Origin: Pseudomonadota bacterium
GTDB lineage: Bacteria > Desulfobacterota > GWC2-55-46 > JADFVP01
Assembly (NCBI GenBank): GCA_015222595.1
Contig: JADFVP010000146.1
Coordinates: 1-5,658 of the forward strand
DNA: 5,658 nucleotides
Direction of reading: 5' to 3'
How positions within the stretch are numbered: the stretch's first letter is position 1; every line of letters starts with the position of its first letter. The notes under the pieces were generated by a model. That model had not been told where the DNA came from. It worked only from the letters and a program-made list of their open reading frames with translations, and did no database searches. Positions 1-5,658 of the stretch are shown here, one piece after another. The translations under genes were made by a program, and so were the position numbers.

Positions 1-158
1 CCATAGAGTCTATGAAGATAGGTTACCTTAGCGGCGGGGTCTGGACCGGTGTCTGGGACTCAGAGCGTTACTCAGGTCTGCCGGACGCCGTACGTGTAGA
101 GATAGTATTGGGCGACGGCGAAAGGCTTTCTGGTATCTACAGGACACGGATAAGATGA
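1..158 (+). CDS. gspJ: GspJ-type minor pseudopilin of the type II secretion system, C-terminal fragment (5' end outside window)
   Basis: The open frame is read from base 3 and ends at TGA 156-158, giving the last 51 residues of a protein that starts to the left of the window. What is visible is a beta-rich tail with a Tyr-Leu-x-Gly-Gly-x-Trp stretch, a second Trp-Asp, then LPDAVRVEIVLGDG. This matches the usual GspJ ending, where a W...W segment precedes LP-x-A-V and a final beta strand pair. In characterised systems GspJ sits with GspI and GspK in the tip complex of the periplasmic pseudopilus. Its stop codon overlaps the ATG of the next gene as ATGA, and that gene is a clear gspK, which normally follows gspJ directly. 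GspI or GspH is less likely, because neither is usually immediately upstream of gspK. The N-terminal prepilin signal cannot be seen, so the name rests on the tail and on gene order. Confidence 0.78.
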   Translation, partial: IESMKIGYLSGGVWTGVWDSERYSGLPDAVRVEIVLGDGERLSGIYRTRIR

Positions 159-1072
159 TTAGGCGAACCTTGAGATCAGAGGGCGGCTTCGTCCTAATCG
201 TAACCCTTATGGTTACGGCCCTGCTGGTGGCAGTAATAGTGGAGTTCGCCTACCGAAGCTATCTTTCCACAGCGCGTGCCGATAACTTTTCAGGCTCAGC
301 GCGTGCCGCGCTTCTGGCTGCCAACGGCGTTGAGGTCGCTTCTTCGGCAATGCGCGAGATGCTGAAGAAGACACCGCATATTCGCATGGCCGACGGCGGA
401 CTCGATTTTTCTCGCACCGAAGGCGACTACACAATTAATATACGGGTAGAGGACGAACTCGCACGCCTCTCTACAGAAGTGGTCTACACGAAGACAGGAG
501 TCGTTGTGGAGCCTGCATGGAGTACGTACGTCAGGCTCGTAGAGGCACTTGAACTCGATACCAACATAGTAGAGACGCTTGCAGACTGGATAGATGCGGA
601 CTCCGAGCCGCGAAGCTACGGAGCCGAAAGCCTCGACCACTACTCTGCGCTTCCAAGACCATACAAGAGCGCAGATGCGCCATTGGCCTCCGTTGAGGAG
701 TTGATGATGGTAAAGGGGTATACGCCGGAGGTTTTTAGACTTTTAAAGCCGTATGTTACGGTATATAATTCTAAGCGCAGGGTAAATATAAATACGGCTC
801 CGAGGGCTGTTCTGAAATCGCTCTCAGAAGAGATGACAGAAGAGATGGTGGAGAGTATTATAGAGTACAGGATGGCGGAGCCCTTCAGGAGAACCTCCGA
901 TATTATGGGTGTGCCGGGTTTCGAGACCGTCGGCATAGAGTTGCAGGACAGGGTAGCCGTTAAGTCCGATCTTTTCAGAGTAATTTCGCGCGCAACGGCA
1001 GGTGAGGCGGTGCGAGAGGTTGAGGCCGTTGTAAGGGCAGGTGGTGATATTCTTTACTGGAGGCACAGGTGA
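155..1072 (+). CDS. gspK: GspK, large tip pseudopilin of the type II secretion system
   Basis: This 305-residue protein has a short basic leader (residues 1-11) ending in Gly11 and followed by Phe12. That is a prepilin-peptidase (GspO) processing site, followed by a hydrophobic helix at about 12-32. Mature position 5 is Val16 rather than the Glu found in other pseudopilins, which is a known hallmark of GspK, the subunit capping the pseudopilus tip. Residues 140-205 carry the family signature: LADWIDADSEP, then Tyr/Ala-rich DHYSALPRPYKSADAPLASVEEL and a TPE...LKPYVTVY segment. The acidic loop at 145-162 is where known GspK structures bind calcium. Next come VNINTAPRAVL (210-220), a helix-hairpin-like region, and the usual ILYWR ending. 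Length is typical of the family (about 300-330). The ATG at 155 is supported by overlap with the gspJ stop (ATGA) and an AGGA about 10 bases upstream. The frame is intact. The protein has no cysteine. Confidence 0.95.
   Translation: MIRRTLRSEGGFVLIVTLMVTALLVAVIVEFAYRSYLSTARADNFSGSARAALLAANGVEVASSAMREMLKKTPHIRMADGGLDFSRTEGDYTINIRVEDELARLSTEVVYTKTGVVVEPAWSTYVRLVEALELDTNIVETLADWIDADSEPRSYGAESLDHYSALPRPYKSADAPLASVEELMMVKGYTPEVFRLLKPYVTVYNSKRRVNINTAPRAVLKSLSEEMTEEMVESIIEYRMAEPFRRTSDIMGVPGFETVGIELQDRVAVKSDLFRVISRATAGEAVREVEAVVRAGGDILYWRHR
1058..1071 (+). promoter_or_regulatory. Shine-Dalgarno and GTG start of gspL, inside the gspK coding end
   Basis: TGGAGG at 1058-1063 lies 5 bases before GTG 1069-1071, and that GTG shares bases with the gspK TGA (GTGA). 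The spacing and strength of this site decide the GTG start. They also indicate that gspL is translated by ribosomes terminating on gspK, possibly with independent initiation as well. Confidence 0.8.
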
Positions 1073-2436
1073 GAGGCGACAAGCTGATCATACAGGTTGA
1101 CGACAACATTGTCATTGGTGCGCTTTACGGTGCCGATGGCTCTGCGGTCGGTACGATTGCAAGTGTCGGGTACGAGTCCGAGGCAGGGCTCGGCTCTGCC
1201 GTAAAGGAGCTGCTTGACGTAATCGAAGCCGGAGTGAAAGAGTCTGGCCGATCCGTCGAGTCAGTTAAAGAGCACGTCTACCTGAGTCTAGCCCCTGCGC
1301 TTCTGAGTTTCAGAGTACTTGAGCTTCCCTTGACAGACAAGGCTAAGGTCTTAGACGTTCTTCCAATTGAAATGAGCGGCAGGCTTGGAGTAGAGGCAGA
1401 CGACGCTCAGATAGATGCCGTGATGCTGGGTGGCGGTAAAGTTCTGGCCGTAGCGGTTCTAAAGACGTACCTGCGTCGCACTCTACAGATATTAAAAGAG
1501 TGCGAGATAGACCCCGTATGGATCGGTTCTGCGCTCTTTGCCGCGCAGAACCTTGTTGGAGAGCGCCCCGGCTCTTCTCTCTTGGTCGGGCCCGGCTTCA
1601 TAGTCGCCAGAGACGCAACAGGGGCGACCTTCTATAACTCAATTCCGCACGGCGGTAACTGCTCTGCAAGCATTAAGTACCTCGAAGCTGAGGGTATACG
1701 GTACGACCGGGTAGTTGCCGTTGGTCTGGATACCGACGAGCTTCGAGGAGTGGTCGGAGCGGATGTGGATATAGAGGAGCTGAGTATAGAGAGCGTAGCA
1801 GGTACGACCGATGCGACCTGTGCGCCCGGTGCTGACACAGCACTTCTTTCGGCGCTCGCTCTTCAGATAGGAGCAGAGCACCTATCGGAGAACGTGGACT
1901 TTAGAAGCGGAGAGTTCAGCTACTCCAAGGGCGCTGAGCGGGTTCGGTCGAAACTGAGGCTTACCGCTCTGCTCACGATCATTCTTCTTTCGCTCATAGG
2001 CACAGACCTTTACCTCAGGTACGCGCGCTACTCCGGCGTGGTCTCGGCCATTCAAAAGAGCACTTCTCTATCTTACAGAGAACTCTTTCCGGAGGTAAAA
2101 AAGGGCAGCGTCACGGACGCGCTCTACCTGCTGGAAGCGAAGATGAAGGCGATAGAGTCTGAGGGTGAGGCGGTCTCCGGCATCAGCCCGCTAACGGTCA
2201 TACGCGCCCTTACGGCTGCGGCTACAGGGCCCAGTGGCGCGAGAGGCGGCGTTAAGATACAGAGCGCCTCAATTGCACCGGACAGGATCTCTGCCGAGGG
2301 CACTGCCGACACGTTCGAGGCGGCCAACGCGTATAAAGATGCTGTTGCAGCTACAGGTTTCAAAGAGGTGCGCATGGCGGACGTGAAGAGCCGGGCCGGT
2401 GACGGGGTGAACTTTAGTCTGGTTATATTGAGGTAA
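1069..2436 (+). CDS. gspL: GspL, inner-membrane platform protein of the type II secretion system
   Basis: This 455-residue bitopic protein has a large cytoplasmic actin-like/PilM-like domain (about 1-296), one membrane helix (about 297-317, rich in Leu/Ile), and a periplasmic part (318-455). The periplasmic part ends in a ferredoxin-like fold similar to PilN (about 394-455, beta-alpha-beta pattern). Family marks are LELPLTDKAKVLDVLPIEM (84-102), corresponding to the GspL/PilM 'L-P...D..K..-vLp-E' segment, and NVDFRSGEFSY (275-285), corresponding to the N-x-x-x-G-E/x-F motif just before the membrane helix. In known systems GspL binds the ATPase GspE on the cytoplasmic side and pairs with GspM in the membrane and periplasm. 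Translation starts at GTG, whose bases overlap the gspK stop as GTGA, so coupling is likely. Three cysteines (145, 198, 251) all lie in the cytoplasmic domain and none in the exported part. No truncation is visible. Confidence 0.92.
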   Translation: MRGDKLIIQVDDNIVIGALYGADGSAVGTIASVGYESEAGLGSAVKELLDVIEAGVKESGRSVESVKEHVYLSLAPALLSFRVLELPLTDKAKVLDVLPIEMSGRLGVEADDAQIDAVMLGGGKVLAVAVLKTYLRRTLQILKECEIDPVWIGSALFAAQNLVGERPGSSLLVGPGFIVARDATGATFYNSIPHGGNCSASIKYLEAEGIRYDRVVAVGLDTDELRGVVGADVDIEELSIESVAGTTDATCAPGADTALLSALALQIGAEHLSENVDFRSGEFSYSKGAERVRSKLRLTALLTIILLSLIGTDLYLRYARYSGVVSAIQKSTSLSYRELFPEVKKGSVTDALYLLEAKMKAIESEGEAVSGISPLTVIRALTAAATGPSGARGGVKIQSASIAPDRISAEGTADTFEAANAYKDAVAATGFKEVRMADVKSRAGDGVNFSLVILR

Positions 2437-2444
2437 GGGCGGAT

Positions 2445-2987
2445 ATGTTCGGACACAAGAGAGAGCAAAGAGAGCACGGGGTCGGCAGAAGGAGAGTAGT
2501 TACGCTTCTTATTCTTGCTGCCGTGTTTTTGCTGCTTATTTCGGGCGGCACTTTCTTTACTGAGAAGTGGTCGAAGGCAAAGAGGCTCTCGGCGCTTAAG
2601 ACCGAAGAGGCACTAGTATTTGAGGGTCTGAAGGCAGAGTACCTTGCCCGGAAAGGCTCGCTCGACCGGTTGAGAAGAAAGGCGTACGGCAAAGAGTCCG
2701 CCTCTGTGGTTGCACTCACTGAAGAGATAGGCCGGGAGGCCGGAGTAGGGGGGCGGATAGTTTCTCTAAAATCTCTTGGTGAGAAAAAAAATGCGGGCTA
2801 TATTGAGAGCGGTCTTGAAGTGCGTATTGAAAACATAAAGCTCAATGAACTGGTAAACTTTCTTTACATGGTAGAGAACCACCGGTTGCTGCTGGTGGTT
2901 CGCGACTTCAGACTCAAGAGCCGTTTTGACGACCCGAACCAGCTCGACGTATCTATGCGTTTGGCGCGGCTCAAGATAAGCCTGTAA
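2445..2987 (+). CDS. gspM: GspM (PilO-like), inner-membrane platform protein of the type II secretion system
   Basis: This 180-residue protein has a basic cytoplasmic tail (1-17, many Arg/Lys/His), a single membrane helix (about 18-37), and a charged, probably coiled-coil linker (about 40-80). A periplasmic ferredoxin-like domain follows (about 103-180), with strand-helix-strand segments LEVRIENIKLNELVNFLYMV and the closing LDVSMRLARLKI. This is the architecture of GspM and its type IV pilus counterpart PilO, which heterodimerise with GspL/PilN and connect the platform to the secretin. Length is within the usual GspM range (about 150-200). It starts 8 bases after gspL, with GAGG at 2430-2433 about 11 bases before the ATG and overlapping the end of gspL, which fits operon expression. 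Position directly after gspL supports GspM over a stray PilO. Sequence conservation in this family is weak, so the call rests on topology and context. It is the last gene of the operon; no gspN or gspC follows before the terminator. Confidence 0.85.
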   Translation: MFGHKREQREHGVGRRRVVTLLILAAVFLLLISGGTFFTEKWSKAKRLSALKTEEALVFEGLKAEYLARKGSLDRLRRKAYGKESASVVALTEEIGREAGVGGRIVSLKSLGEKKNAGYIESGLEVRIENIKLNELVNFLYMVENHRLLLVVRDFRLKSRFDDPNQLDVSMRLARLKISL

Positions 2988-3039
2988 AGAGCAGTAAAGA
3001 GTTTGGCGGTCTTGAGTACTGTTCCCTTTTTCGTTTCAC

Positions 3040-3077
3040 AAAAAAGAGGCCTTTTCCTAAACCGGAAAAGGCCTCTT
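3040..3077 (-). terminator. Rho-independent terminator between convergent genes, best oriented for the TPR lipoprotein gene, possibly bidirectional
   Basis: A perfect 14-bp inverted repeat (3044-3057 with 3064-3077) encloses a 6-base loop (TAAACC on the + strand). Reading leftward, the stem runs into six consecutive U (A-run 3040-3045 on the + strand, two of them pairing in the stem base), as in an intrinsic terminator. It lies 34 bases past the stop of the leftward TPR gene. Reading rightward from gspM (stop at 2987), the same hairpin is followed by a T-rich but interrupted stretch (3078-3102). Rightward termination of the secretion operon is therefore plausible but weaker. Confidence 0.92.
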
Positions 3078-3110
3078 GCCAATTTCTATTCTTTATTATT
3101 TAGTTGTTCG

Positions 3111-5414
3111 TTACTTTGTTCTCAAGTCCTTTAGCGCTGCGCGCGCTTCTACGTTACCCGGAAAGTCTCTGCTAACCTTTATTGCACGCTTAAGCTCCTC
3201 TGTTGCAAGCTCGTTCATCTCTCTCTTGTAGTAAGTCATGCCGAGATGGTAGTGGATGACGGCATTGTTCGGGAGCTTCTCTACGGAGTCTTTAAGATGA
3301 GACGTGGCCTTGAGCAGGGCGTTCTTCTTGAAGTAGATCCAGCCGAGGGTGTCGGAGATGTACGGGTCGTCGGGGCTGAGCCTCATGGCGGTCTGTGCGA
3401 GGTCGAGCGCCACGTCTATGCTGCCTTCGTTCTCGGCATAGAGCCACGCGAGGTTGTTCGCCGCCGGCACGAACTCCGGGTTTATCTCAAGGGCCTTCTT
3501 GTAGTTCTCTATAGCCGTGTCTGTTTTACCCTGTATCTCGCTAAGAGTTCCTAGTAGCATGTACGGAGGCAGCAGCTTTGGGTTGACCTTTATGACTTCT
3601 CTGTACTGCTTCTCGGCCTCCTCGAACGCGCCACTCTTGGCGTAGACGTTGCCGAGGTCGATATAGGCCGCAACAAAGTCCTCCTTAAGCTCTATAGCCC
3701 TTGCAAAGCTGTTCTCCGCATTCTTGTAATCTTTTCTCGTCAGGTAGACGCGCCCGAGAAGTACCTGGAACTGAGCGTTCTCTGGTGAGAGTTTGAGCTG
3801 CTTCTTTACTCTCCGGAGCGCAGTGCCGGTTCTGCGCTTTGAGACATGTATTGCGGTTATCATTCCGAGTACGTCGGCGAGTTCGGGGTTGATAGCCAGC
3901 GCACGCTCTAGCGACGTCAGCGCTGCAACCTCTTTGTCCTGAAGCCTGTAGGCGTTTCCGAGCTTCGCATGCCCGTTGGGGCTGTCCGGCAGAAGCCTGG
4001 TAACGGTTCTGTAGTACTTTTCGGCCTTGGCCGGCTGGCCCTGCTTTACCTTTATGTCGCCTGCAAGGAGGTTGGCGCCCGGATGCTTCTTGGCGCCCTT
4101 GAGTACGGTCTCTACCTCAATTGTTGCAAGGTCTAAGTCGTTCGACGCCGCGTGGAGAGTCGCTAGCGCAAGCCGGACGTCCAAGAGGTTGGGGGCAAGT
4201 TCAAGGGCTGTGCTGAGTTCGCTCTTTGCCGTCTGGAAGCTCTGCTTGGCCATATACGCAAGGCCGAGGTATTGGTGTGAGCGCGCAAAGCGGGGTTGCC
4301 CGTCTATGGAGCTTTGAAGGTTCTCTATCGCAGAGTCTATCCTCTTTTCCGAAAGGTCGAGCCGACCCTTGAGGTAGAGGCCGTAGAAGTCCGAAGGGGC
4401 GGATGCGAGGATAGCATCTATCTGCTCGGCGGCCTCCTCATTGTTCTCCTTCTTTCTTTTGTCGAGGTTGATCTCGGCTATGCGGGCCCTTAACATATTG
4501 AGCTTCGGGTTCCGCTCAACTCCGCGCTTCAGGGTCGTTACGGCATCTTCAACGTTCTTTGTTGAAATGTAGAACTCGGACTTCATCAGGTAGCCGCGCC
4601 CATCGTCGGGCGCCAGGTTAATGGCCTCCTCAAAGACCTCTTCGGCCATCTCCGGTCTCTTGACAATCACATAGATATTGGCGAGGCCAATCATAAGGTC
4701 TTGGTTCTTCGGGTTCTCCTCGACCGCATCTTTTAAGATGTTTATTGCGTCGTCCGACCTCTTTTCAGTTAGATAGAGGTTGGCCAGCGCTATACGGGCC
4801 TGTATGCCGCCCCCTTCGATCTTGCTGGCGCGCAGGAGCGTTGCCTCGGCCTTGGGGCCGTTCTTAACGGCAACATAGATACCCGAAGCCATCATAAGCG
4901 CATTGAGGTTGTCGGGGTGCTCTTTGAGAACACCCTCGATGAGTTGTGTTGCAGGGGCGAACTCTTTTTTACCCGTAAGGGCGGTCGCCTTTAAGATAGA
5001 GGCATCTATGTTGGCAGGTTCGGCCTCCAGTATTATCTCCGCTCTCTTTAACGCCTCGTCGAAGTTGCCTCCGAGTATCAGCATCTTGCCAAGTTTGTGC
5101 TGAGCGTCGATTATAGTGGGGTCGAGATCTACCGCGCGAACAAGCTCCACAAAAGCTGACTGTATATTCTGGCTTCCACCGTCGTTTATGTATGCAAGGG
5201 CCAGCTTGTAGTGTGCGTCTGCGTTCTCCGGGGTGAGCTGAATAACGTTCTTATACTCTACAATGGCCTCTTTGTACTTTGAGACCTCAAGGTGTCCGGC
5301 TGCTCTTTCCATGTGGCGTTCTGCCCGTTTTGCCGGGTCTGAGCTACAGGAAGGGAGCGATATGGCGATAAATAGAGTAAGTATCAGAGATAGCACGGAG
5401 GCTTTTCTTAACAT
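3111..5414 (-). CDS. Outer-membrane TPR-repeat lipoprotein (about 21 TPR units), PrsT-like C-terminal region
   Basis: This 767-residue protein starts with a lipoprotein signal: Arg3/Lys4, a hydrophobic core at 6-20, and a lipobox LPSC with Cys23, the only cysteine in the protein. Pro at -2 of the lipobox is unusual. Residues after Cys23 are Ser-Ser with no Asp at +2, so by the Lol rule it should reach the outer membrane. From about residue 30 to 750 it is an almost unbroken array of roughly 34-residue TPR units, visible from the recurring Ala/Gly/Tyr/Ala pattern and a Pro at each unit end (for example at 62, 99, 133, 167, 235, 269, 303, 510, 544, 612, 646 and 681). A charged, irregular segment at 318-332 (KRKKENNEEAAEQ) interrupts the array. 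The last units (NNLAWLYAENEG, then DTLGWIYFKKNA, then YHLGMTYYKREM, 653-732) resemble PrsT, the TPR lipoprotein of exosortase/PEP-CTERM loci. That assignment is tentative because no exosortase gene is in view. The role is probably protein-protein scaffolding in the periplasm. ATG at 5414 is chosen because GAAAGG lies 7 bases upstream and the signal peptide begins there. Confidence 0.9.
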   Translation of the reverse strand: MLRKASVLSLILTLFIAISLPSCSSDPAKRAERHMERAAGHLEVSKYKEAIVEYKNVIQLTPENADAHYKLALAYINDGGSQNIQSAFVELVRAVDLDPTIIDAQHKLGKMLILGGNFDEALKRAEIILEAEPANIDASILKATALTGKKEFAPATQLIEGVLKEHPDNLNALMMASGIYVAVKNGPKAEATLLRASKIEGGGIQARIALANLYLTEKRSDDAINILKDAVEENPKNQDLMIGLANIYVIVKRPEMAEEVFEEAINLAPDDGRGYLMKSEFYISTKNVEDAVTTLKRGVERNPKLNMLRARIAEINLDKRKKENNEEAAEQIDAILASAPSDFYGLYLKGRLDLSEKRIDSAIENLQSSIDGQPRFARSHQYLGLAYMAKQSFQTAKSELSTALELAPNLLDVRLALATLHAASNDLDLATIEVETVLKGAKKHPGANLLAGDIKVKQGQPAKAEKYYRTVTRLLPDSPNGHAKLGNAYRLQDKEVAALTSLERALAINPELADVLGMITAIHVSKRRTGTALRRVKKQLKLSPENAQFQVLLGRVYLTRKDYKNAENSFARAIELKEDFVAAYIDLGNVYAKSGAFEEAEKQYREVIKVNPKLLPPYMLLGTLSEIQGKTDTAIENYKKALEINPEFVPAANNLAWLYAENEGSIDVALDLAQTAMRLSPDDPYISDTLGWIYFKKNALLKATSHLKDSVEKLPNNAVIHYHLGMTYYKREMNELATEELKRAIKVSRDFPGNVEARAALKDLRTK

Positions 5415-5421
5415 AAAAGTA

Positions 5422-5427
5422 CCTTTC
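5422..5427 (-). promoter_or_regulatory. Shine-Dalgarno site of the TPR lipoprotein gene
   Basis: GAAAGG on the - strand ends 7 bases before the ATG at 5414-5412, in an A-rich leader that should be unstructured. It fixes the start codon at the first residue of the lipoprotein signal peptide. Confidence 0.75.
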
Positions 5428-5446
5428 TTTTTTTAAATGTATCTGA

Positions 5447-5475
5447 ATTATAGATAAGGGTAGTAGGCGTGTCAA
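5447..5475 (-). promoter_or_regulatory. Consensus sigma-70 promoter of the TPR lipoprotein gene
   Basis: On the - strand, TTGACA (5475-5470) and TATAAT (5452-5447) match the sigma-70 consensus at all twelve positions and are separated by exactly 17 bases. The start of transcription should be near 5440, giving a leader of about 26 bases that contains the GAAAGG ribosome binding site (5427-5422). An AT-rich stretch lies just upstream of the -35 box. I see no operator-like palindrome overlapping it, so strong, largely unregulated transcription is the simplest reading. Confidence 0.87.
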
Positions 5476-5658
5476 TGAAAATAAGCGTTTGTGTAACTCT
5501 AAAAAGAGAAAAGAGCCTGAATACGGTAGCGGGACGGAAAAATAGTACGGTTATTCAGTGGGTTAGGGGGGAATCGTACCCTGTTGTAGAATTTTTACAC
5601 TTCTCGATTTATGGAGATGTCGGCTAAGTACCGGTAAAATCTAGATAAAAACCAAAAA

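Noticed and set aside
762..769. TATATAAT inside gspK as an internal promoter for gspL-gspM
   Set aside because: It has a good -10 match but no recognisable -35 at the right distance, and it lies in an AT-rich coding stretch. Operon coupling explains expression without it.
213..2719. Leftward open frames opposite gspK, gspL and gspM
   Set aside because: Their composition is that of antisense shadow frames (runs of Ser, Arg and Pro), they overlap strongly supported gsp genes, and no promoter or ribosome binding site was seen.
3246..3554. Rightward open frame of 102 codons opposite the TPR gene (and shorter ones at 4027-4317, 4296-4493 and 4903-5103)
   Set aside because: They lie wholly antisense to a well-supported TPR coding sequence, have no convincing ribosome binding sites and show no domain-like pattern. 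They are shadows of the real gene.
5517..5558. Inverted repeat CTGAATA ... TATTCAG followed on the - strand by a T-rich stretch, as a possible terminator of a gene to the right
   Set aside because: The stem is only 7 bp, AT-rich, and has a 28-base loop with little internal pairing. This is too weak to call.
5540..5600. tRNA-like T-arm on the - strand (GGTACGATTCCC followed by CCCA)
   Set aside because: The loop reads TACGATT rather than TTCGANT. No matching 5' acceptor strand, D-arm or anticodon arm can be folded from the preceding bases.
5629..5640. TACCGGTA palindrome overlapping TAAAAT as a rightward promoter/operator
   Set aside because: An 8-bp palindrome is expected by chance, and no acceptable -35 hexamer lies 16-18 bases upstream of TAAAAT.
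1..5658. CRISPR array, insertion sequence, attachment site or other mobile-element marks
   Set aside because: No regularly spaced identical repeats, no transposase or integrase, no terminal inverted repeats and no abrupt composition change were seen. The periodicity in 3111-5414 is protein-level TPR repetition.

Overview
The window shows a diderm (Gram-negative) bacterium. It holds the 3' end of a type II secretion system (T2SS) operon on the + strand, convergent with a single large TPR-repeat lipoprotein gene on the - strand. Base composition is moderate (by eye near 50% GC). Arginine AGG/AGA and isoleucine ATA codons are common. No gene looks foreign in composition. The gspJ-K-L-M order and the PrsT-like TPR protein would fit a deltaproteobacterial/Desulfobacterota-type or related environmental lineage, but this is inference and the sequence does not settle taxonomy.

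Layout. Bases 1-158 are the C-terminal 51 codons of a GspJ-type minor pseudopilin. They overlap by ATGA with gspK (155-1072), which overlaps by GTGA with gspL (1069-2436). After an 8-bp gap comes gspM (2445-2987). Pseudopilins J and K form the tip of the T2SS pseudopilus. L and M are single-pass inner-membrane platform proteins; the cytoplasmic part of L recruits the secretion ATPase GspE. The 4-bp overlaps and short gap indicate one translationally coupled transcript whose promoter lies to the left of the window. The operon ends at gspM: no gspN or gspC follows.

Bases 2988-3110 are the convergent intergenic region. It carries a perfect 14-bp hairpin with a U-tract for the leftward transcript, which may also serve the rightward one. 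Bases 3111-5414 (- strand) encode a 767-residue secreted lipoprotein built from about 21 TPR units. It is driven by a textbook sigma-70 promoter (TTGACA-N17-TATAAT) at 5447-5475 with a short leader and a clear Shine-Dalgarno sequence. Bases 5476-5658 are AT-rich and intergenic. I see no gene, RNA or convincing regulatory element there beyond that promoter's upstream flank.

Functional reading: the T2SS exports folded proteins across the outer membrane, and the TPR lipoprotein is probably a periplasm-facing outer-membrane scaffold. Its C-terminal third resembles the PrsT-type TPR lipoproteins of exosortase/PEP-CTERM loci, but nothing in the window ties it to either system except convergence. 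I found no clearly undescribed system. The most useful leads are the role of the TPR lipoprotein, its strong promoter, and the truncated T2SS gene set.
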